From NCBI GenBank assembly GCA_021204375.1, contig JAJPZL010000493.1, forward strand, positions 1 to 11,549: DNA of 11,549 nucleotides. Reading direction: 5' to 3'. How positions within the stretch are numbered: position 1 is the stretch's first letter; the number at the start of each line of letters is the position of its first letter. Positions 7,644 through 11,549 of the stretch are shown here, piece by piece. The translations under genes and the position numbers were made by a program. Under the pieces are notes generated by a model, which saw only the letters and a program-made list of their open reading frames with translations, did not search any database and was not told where the DNA came from. The DNA comes from Bacteroides sp. (lineage in GTDB: Bacteria > Bacteroidota > Bacteroidia > Bacteroidales > Bacteroidaceae).

Positions 7644-8448
7644 AAACCTGGAGAAATATGTGGCTTCTAATTTAAGGAGCTGTCAGTTAAAACAAGTGGA
7701 GCTATTGGATATAGTGGATGCGATTTGCAGGAAGCATCAGTTAAACTATTGGCTGGACGGCGGCACTTTACTGGGAGCTGCCCGGCATAAAGGGTTTATT
7801 CCGTGGGACGATGACCTGGATATCGGAATGTCCCTGGAAGATCTGAAAAGGTTTATACAAATAGCGGGTAAGGAGTTGCCGGAGCATGTTTTCCTGCAGA
7901 CTAAAGAGACGGACCCCTCCTTTCCGAATCCGTTCGTCAAGCTCCGGGATATGAACTCCTTCTTTGTGGAATTCGGGGATGATTTTAAAAAGGAGTACCA
8001 GAAAGGAATCTATCTGGATATTTTCGGTTTTATTCCCTATCCTTCGCTTTCGCGCAAGAGTGTGAAGTTCTTCACGAAAAGGATAAACCGCTCGTATACT
8101 ATCCTGCATGGAGCGCATTACTATAGCCTGAAAACGTTTCTTCAGTTCCCCTGGTTTACGGCGCAGTACTATTCGTTAAAACTGATCTGGAGTATTGTAT
8201 GTGCTTTCAGCAGTAAAAAGAGGTTTATCTCCAACGAACTGCATAACAACGGATATGGGATCATGCACCTGAAAGAGAATATATATCCGTTGGGAGAGAT
8301 CTTTTTTGAGGGGGAATATTACAGTGCCCCGGCCAATCCGGATGGGTATCTGATGGAATTGTATGGGGATTATATGCAATTGCCTCCGGAAGATAAGCGA
8401 AAAATACATGCTACTTATATTAATCCTTGTTTAGATGCAGGAGAGTAG
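7633..8448 (+). CDS. LicD/fukutin-family phosphotransferase (probable polyol-phosphate transferase)
   Basis: The 271-residue protein shows the full LicD/FKRP nucleotidyltransferase-fold signature. WLDGGTLLGAARHKG (residues 40-54) contains the GG-T/S pair, and FIPWDDDLDIG (55-65) supplies the metal-binding aspartates D59-D61 and D63. The ending YGDYMQLPPEDKR is the usual C-terminal LicD motif. Characterised relatives move phosphocholine (LicD) or ribitol-5-phosphate (fukutin, FKRP) from CDP donors to sugars. Because the upstream overlapping gene looks like a CDP-ribitol synthase and no choline genes (licA, licB, licC) are seen, ribitol-phosphate or another polyol-phosphate is the better guess. 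The ATG at 7633 is preferred over an upstream in-frame TTG at 7615. It lies inside the previous gene (overlap ATGAAAAATAA) behind a purine-rich AGAAGAAGG stretch. Its stop overlaps the next gene by 14 bp, so coupled translation of three proteins is likely. The acceptor sugar is unknown. Confidence 0.9.
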   Translation: MKNKNLEKYVASNLRSCQLKQVELLDIVDAICRKHQLNYWLDGGTLLGAARHKGFIPWDDDLDIGMSLEDLKRFIQIAGKELPEHVFLQTKETDPSFPNPFVKLRDMNSFFVEFGDDFKKEYQKGIYLDIFGFIPYPSLSRKSVKFFTKRINRSYTILHGAHYYSLKTFLQFPWFTAQYYSLKLIWSIVCAFSSKKRFISNELHNNGYGIMHLKENIYPLGEIFFEGEYYSAPANPDGYLMELYGDYMQLPPEDKRKIHATYINPCLDAGE

Positions 8449-9367
8449 AGTTTATGCACCCGTGGCTATGTTCGTGTATAACCGGCTTAGCAATACACGG
8501 AACACGTTTGAACACCTGAAAAAGAATCTATACGCGGATCAGACAGCGCTCTATATATTCTCTGATGGCGGAAAGGATGAGCGATCCCGGAAAGAGGTAC
8601 AAAAGGTAAGGAAGTATCTGAGAACGGTTTCCGGATTTAAAGAGATCCATCTGGTAGAAAGGGAGTGTAATTACTACCTGGAACGGAATGTGATAGAGGG
8701 GATCCATGAGGTGATCGGCAGGTATGGCCGGGTGATCGTACTGGAAGATGATATTGCTACCTCTCCCTGGTTCCTGAAGTATATGAACGATGCGCTTGAG
8801 TTTTATAAGGAGGATAAAAAGGTGATGCATATTGCCGGATTTACCAACCTCCATCTGGAAAATAAAGGGGATACTTATTTTACGCCTCACATGTCGGGAT
8901 ATGGATGGGCTACCTGGAGTGACCGGTGGAAGCATTTCCGCCACTATTCTAACCGGGAAGAGACATTGGCTGGTCTTTCGCCCGAAGAGCTGGAACGCAT
9001 TGAGTATGACGGGGCTTTTCCGTGTCTCCGGTCGCTTGACCGCAGGCCGATCCCCTGGGATATTTGCTGGGAATTAACTATTTATAAACAGAAAGGTTTG
9101 TGCCTTACTCCTACCCGTTCGCTGGTGAGGAATACAGGGATCTATTCGGGAACTCATTTCAGGCACTATAAAATATTGGGAAGGTATAATTACGACCGTC
9201 CTTTTTATGACAGAGAGATGCGGGTAAATAGCCGGGAGATAAAAGCGGACCCGGAGATTGAAGAACTTTATAAGGAGGCTTTTAGGGATCATGGCATGCG
9301 CTATACGCTTTTGGGGAAAATAGCGCGGTATTTTTATCTCCGCTTCATTAAGAAAAGTTACAAATAA
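8435..9367 (+). CDS. GT-A-fold glycosyltransferase (GT2/GNT-I-like sugar transferase)
   Basis: The 310-residue cytoplasmic protein starts with APVAMFVYNR (residues 8-17), the first beta-strand typical of this group, then FSDGGKDE (42-49). The metal/nucleotide-sugar site is VLEDDIATSPWFLKYMNDAL, with EDD at residues 104-106 as the DxD equivalent. GYGWATWSDRW (155-165) is the conserved acceptor-side motif of the family. These proteins are common in Bacteroidetes O-antigen and capsule loci and resemble the catalytic core of N-acetylglucosaminyltransferase I, but donor and linkage are not predictable. The ATG at 8435 overlaps the licD stop by 14 bp. The basic C-terminal segment (FYLRFIKKSYK) may help membrane association. 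As the third gene of the coupled set, it could add a sugar to, or supply the acceptor for, the LicD step. Confidence 0.85.
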   Translation: MQESRVYAPVAMFVYNRLSNTRNTFEHLKKNLYADQTALYIFSDGGKDERSRKEVQKVRKYLRTVSGFKEIHLVERECNYYLERNVIEGIHEVIGRYGRVIVLEDDIATSPWFLKYMNDALEFYKEDKKVMHIAGFTNLHLENKGDTYFTPHMSGYGWATWSDRWKHFRHYSNREETLAGLSPEELERIEYDGAFPCLRSLDRRPIPWDICWELTIYKQKGLCLTPTRSLVRNTGIYSGTHFRHYKILGRYNYDRPFYDREMRVNSREIKADPEIEELYKEAFRDHGMRYTLLGKIARYFYLRFIKKSYK

Positions 9368-9371
9368 TTTG

Positions 9372-9379
9372 TACCTTTG
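9372..9379 (+). promoter_or_regulatory. -7 box (TACCTTTG) upstream of the GT4 gene
   Basis: TACCTTTG fits the Bacteroidetes -7 consensus TAnnTTTG exactly and begins 4 bp after the previous stop codon. The -33 position (near 9348) reads TTAA, a poor match to TTTG. Transcription would begin about 10 nt before the ATG at 9396. This argues for that ATG over an upstream in-frame TTG at 9369, which would lie ahead of the transcription start. Confidence 0.5.
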
Positions 9380-9395
9380 CAGAAACTTTACAAAA

Positions 9396-10658
9396 ATGAG
9401 GGTACTACTGATCAATACATCCGAGAGGATCGGGGGAGCTGCTATTGCAGCCAGCCGGATCATGGAGGCTCTGAAGAATAATGGCATCAAAGCAAAATTA
9501 CTGGTAAAAGATAAGCAAACCGACAACCTGAGTGTAGTAGGCCTGGAACAGAACTGGTGGCAGGTATGGAAATTTGTCTGGGAACGGATCGTGATCTGGG
9601 CAGGTAACCGCTTCCACAAAAAGAACCTTTTTTCGGTGGATATTGCCAATACCGGAAATGATATTACCTCGCTGCCGGAGTTCAGGCAGGCGGATGTGAT
9701 TCACCTTCACTGGATCAACCAGGGGATGTTATCGCTGAAAAACCTAAGACAGATCCTTGCATCGGGCAAACCGGTGGTATGGACCATGCATGATATGTGG
9801 CCCTGCACCGGGATATGTCATTATGCACGTACCTGTGACCACTACGAAACGGAATGTAAGGATTGTCCCTATCTCTGGGAAAGCGGTGGTAAGAAGGATC
9901 TCTCTTACCGGACCTTCCGGAAGAAAAAGAGTTTGTATGAGCAGGCTGATATTACCTTTATTACCTGTAGTGAATGGCTTAGAAAACAGGCCGAAAAAAG
10001 TGCGTTTATTACCGGGCATACCGTAACCAATATTCCTAACCCGATCAATACAAATCTTTTTAAACCGAGAGATATTGCAGAAGCACGTAAAAGACTGGAA
10101 TTACCTTTGGATAAAAAGCTGATCCTTTTCGGCTCGGTTAAAATTACCGATGAGCGTAAAGGGATGACTTATCTGGTAGAGGCGTGTAAATTATTAATTG
10201 AAAAATATCCCCACCTGAAAGAGGAGATAGGGCTGGTTGTATTTGGCCAGAAGAGTTCTTACCTGGAACCAGTCCTCCCCTTCCCTGTCTATTCCCATGA
10301 GTTTATCCGGGATGAAAGAAAAATTGTGGATATTTATAATGCGGTGGATCTGTTCGTAACTCCTTCGCTGGAAGAGAACCTGCCTAATATGATCATGGAG
10401 GCTATGGCCTGCGGAGTGCCTTGTGTAGGATTCCAAACGGGGGGTATCCCTGAGATGATCGATCACCTGCATAACGGGTATGTAGCCAAATATAAGTCTA
10501 CCGAAGATTTTGCCAACGGTATTCACTGGCTGCTGGAAGAGGATCAGGCCCCGCTGCGTGAGGCTGCCCACCGGAAAGTGGTTTCCTGCTATTCGGAGAA
10601 TGCGGTTGCCAAGCGGTACCTGGCTATTTATAACCGGATAACCGGAAAGCATGAGTAG
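9396..10658 (+). CDS. Glycosyltransferase family 4 (GT-B fold, WcaC-like)
   Basis: The 420-residue protein is a retaining GT-B glycosyltransferase. The N-terminal domain begins VLLINTSERIGGAAIAASRI, with the GG loop usual for GT4. It contains VIHLHWINQG and TMHDMWPCTG, followed by a cysteine-rich stretch (C137, C141, C147, C154, C157, ending in CPYL) that is characteristic of this GT4 branch. The C-terminal domain carries the nucleotide-sugar motif E-x7-E (E327 and E335 in EENLPNMIMEAMACG) and TGGIPEMI. Its role is addition of one sugar during assembly of the cluster's glycan in the cytoplasm; the donor is not predictable. The ATG at 9396 is chosen because it immediately precedes the first beta-strand and follows a -7 box; an in-frame TTG at 9369 would add nine residues of no family character. 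The 3' end overlaps the next gene by 8 bp. Confidence 0.9.
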   Translation: MRVLLINTSERIGGAAIAASRIMEALKNNGIKAKLLVKDKQTDNLSVVGLEQNWWQVWKFVWERIVIWAGNRFHKKNLFSVDIANTGNDITSLPEFRQADVIHLHWINQGMLSLKNLRQILASGKPVVWTMHDMWPCTGICHYARTCDHYETECKDCPYLWESGGKKDLSYRTFRKKKSLYEQADITFITCSEWLRKQAEKSAFITGHTVTNIPNPINTNLFKPRDIAEARKRLELPLDKKLILFGSVKITDERKGMTYLVEACKLLIEKYPHLKEEIGLVVFGQKSSYLEPVLPFPVYSHEFIRDERKIVDIYNAVDLFVTPSLEENLPNMIMEAMACGVPCVGFQTGGIPEMIDHLHNGYVAKYKSTEDFANGIHWLLEEDQAPLREAAHRKVVSCYSENAVAKRYLAIYNRITGKHE

Positions 10659-11403
10659 AAGGGAGCCTTTGTTTTCTATCATTACGGTTACCTGGAATGC
10701 TCAGGATACGCTGGAGAGAACATTGCAAAGTGTAGCGTCCCAGAGATACGGGCGTATAGAGTATATAGTGATTGACGGAGGTTCCTGGGATGATACGCTT
10801 CAACTAACTGAAAAGTATCGATCTTCTATTGCTAAGTTGACCAGCGAACCGGACCAGGGGATCTACGATGCTATGAATAAAGGGATCCAGCAGGCTACCG
10901 GGGATTATCTCTGTTTCCTGAATGCCGGAGATACTTTTTATACTCCTCTTACTTTGCAGGAAATAGTAAATGTTCTTCCAACTACCGGGGAATTACCGGA
11001 TATTATATATGGGGAGACGGCTATTGTAGATAAGGAAGGAGCATTCCTGTATATGCGCAGACTTTCCGCCCCGGAACATCTCACCTGGAAAAGTTTTAAA
11101 AGCGGTATGCGGGTATGTCACCAGGCCTTTTTAGTAAAAAGAAGCCTGGCAGAACCCTACGACCTGAGATACCGCCTCTCTGCTGACTTTGACTGGTGCA
11201 TCCGGATGATGAAAAAGACAAACCGGATCTGTAATACTCATCTTATCCTGATCAATTACCTGAATGAGGGGATGACGACCCGGAACTATAAAGCTTCCCT
11301 GAAAGAGCGATTCCGGATTATGGTACATTACTACGGATTTATCTCTACTGTTTTCTATCATCTTTGGTTTATTGTACGGTTGATCCTTAAACCGGAAAAA
11401 TAA
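10651..11403 (+). CDS. Glycosyltransferase family 2 (WcaE-like)
   Basis: The 250-residue protein is an inverting GT-A enzyme. It starts FSIITVTWNA (residues 8-17), then VIDGGSWDDT with the nucleotide-contacting D42. Next come EPDQGIYDAMNKGI, FLNAGD (N91-D94, the metal-site equivalent of DxD), the CHQA motif (156-159) and SADFDW (177-182), which probably includes the catalytic acid/base region. This motif set matches the WcaE-like group common in O-antigen and exopolysaccharide clusters. The ATG at 10651 overlaps the end of the GT4 gene (ATGAGTAG), so the pair is probably translationally coupled. A hydrophobic, basic C-terminal end (FIVRLILKPEK) suggests peripheral membrane contact. Length is normal. 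The sugar transferred is unknown. Confidence 0.9.
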   Translation: MSRREPLFSIITVTWNAQDTLERTLQSVASQRYGRIEYIVIDGGSWDDTLQLTEKYRSSIAKLTSEPDQGIYDAMNKGIQQATGDYLCFLNAGDTFYTPLTLQEIVNVLPTTGELPDIIYGETAIVDKEGAFLYMRRLSAPEHLTWKSFKSGMRVCHQAFLVKRSLAEPYDLRYRLSADFDWCIRMMKKTNRICNTHLILINYLNEGMTTRNYKASLKERFRIMVHYYGFISTVFYHLWFIVRLILKPEK

Positions 11404-11509
11404 AAATACTTACTTTCCTTCCTGCTTTTCCTGTTGTATCGGAAATCTTATCCGGATTAAAATTTCTTTTTACTTTATTTGGATAGTACTTTAACTATGA
11501 GTTTTAGCA

Positions 11510-11549
11510 ATGGAATATTATACATATTTCGTGCTATGTGGCTCTGTAC
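11510..11549 (+). CDS. Possible start of the next cluster gene (truncated by window end)
   Basis: After a 106-bp gap with no convincing promoter or terminator, an ATG at 11510 opens a frame that stays open to the window edge and encodes a hydrophobic start (MEYYTYFVLCGSV). This is compatible with an integral membrane protein such as a polymerase or an undecaprenyl-phosphate sugar-phosphate transferase. A second ATG at 11497 in another frame (MSFSNGILYIF...) is also open and hydrophobic. Too little is present to choose a frame firmly or assign a family. Confidence 0.3.
   Translation, partial: MEYYTYFVLCGSV

Noticed and set aside
9804..9866. Cysteine-rich stretch of the GT4 protein as a new zinc finger
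   Set aside because: The HDMWP...C...C...CP pattern recurs in this GT4 branch, so it is a family feature, although a metal or disulfide role is possible.
11437..11480. Possible terminator after the GT2 gene (CGGA...TCCG followed by T-rich sequence)
   Set aside because: The stem is only about 4-5 bp with a 7-nt loop and the T-rich tract is interrupted, so it is not convincing.
1..11549. tRNA, rRNA, CRISPR array, insertion sequence, invertible promoter or attachment site
   Set aside because: No cloverleaf-like sequence, regular repeat-spacer pattern, transposase or recombinase motif, or flanking inverted repeats were seen on either strand.

Overview
This window looks like chromosome of a gut-type Bacteroidales (Bacteroides or Parabacteroides kind; genus not resolved). 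The evidence is three promoter-like sites with the Bacteroidetes -7 box TAnnTTTG (one also has a -33 TTTG at the right distance), the near absence of Shine-Dalgarno sequences, and a surface protein with a FISUMP-type domain (the Fibrobacter succinogenes major-paralogous domain, common in Bacteroidetes). Every recognisable gene lies on the + strand.

Layout. Positions 1-1538 hold the 3' part of a decayed surface-protein gene whose single reading frame is broken by in-frame stops at 411-413 (TAG) and 918-920 (TGA), probably also at 27-29 (TAA). Positions 1539-1797 are non-coding and hold a short GC-rich imperfect repeat and a good sigma-ABfr-type promoter. metG (1798-3837, methionyl-tRNA synthetase) follows. 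Only 9 bp after it begins a surface-polysaccharide cluster: a Wzx-type flippase (3847-5301), a fucosyltransferase-like enzyme with an HIRRTD motif (5311-6144), a fused cytidylyltransferase/short-chain reductase (6273-7643), a LicD-family phosphotransferase (7633-8448), a GT-A glycosyltransferase (8435-9367), a GT4 glycosyltransferase (9396-10658) and a GT2 glycosyltransferase (10651-11403). The window ends in a short gap and probably the first codons of the next cluster gene.

How it fits together. The cluster encodes assembly and export of a surface glycan (O-antigen/LPS or capsule; the window cannot decide). The most interesting part is the overlapping pair 6273-8448. The fused enzyme has the architecture of Haemophilus influenzae Acs1/Bcs1, which reduces ribulose-5-phosphate and couples the product to CTP to give CDP-ribitol. 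The LicD enzyme beside it belongs to the superfamily that includes the animal ribitol-phosphate transferases fukutin and FKRP. Together they suggest a compact module that makes a CDP-polyol and transfers polyol-phosphate to the glycan, a bacterial counterpart of the ISPD-fukutin/FKRP chemistry of dystroglycan. The flippase would move the finished lipid-linked unit across the inner membrane, and the four glycosyltransferases would build it. No initiating phosphoglycosyltransferase, polymerase or ligase is visible, so these probably lie downstream or elsewhere. -7 boxes at 1752, 6231 and 9372 suggest three nested transcription starts: metG-flippase-fucosyltransferase, synthetase-LicD-GT, and GT4-GT2.
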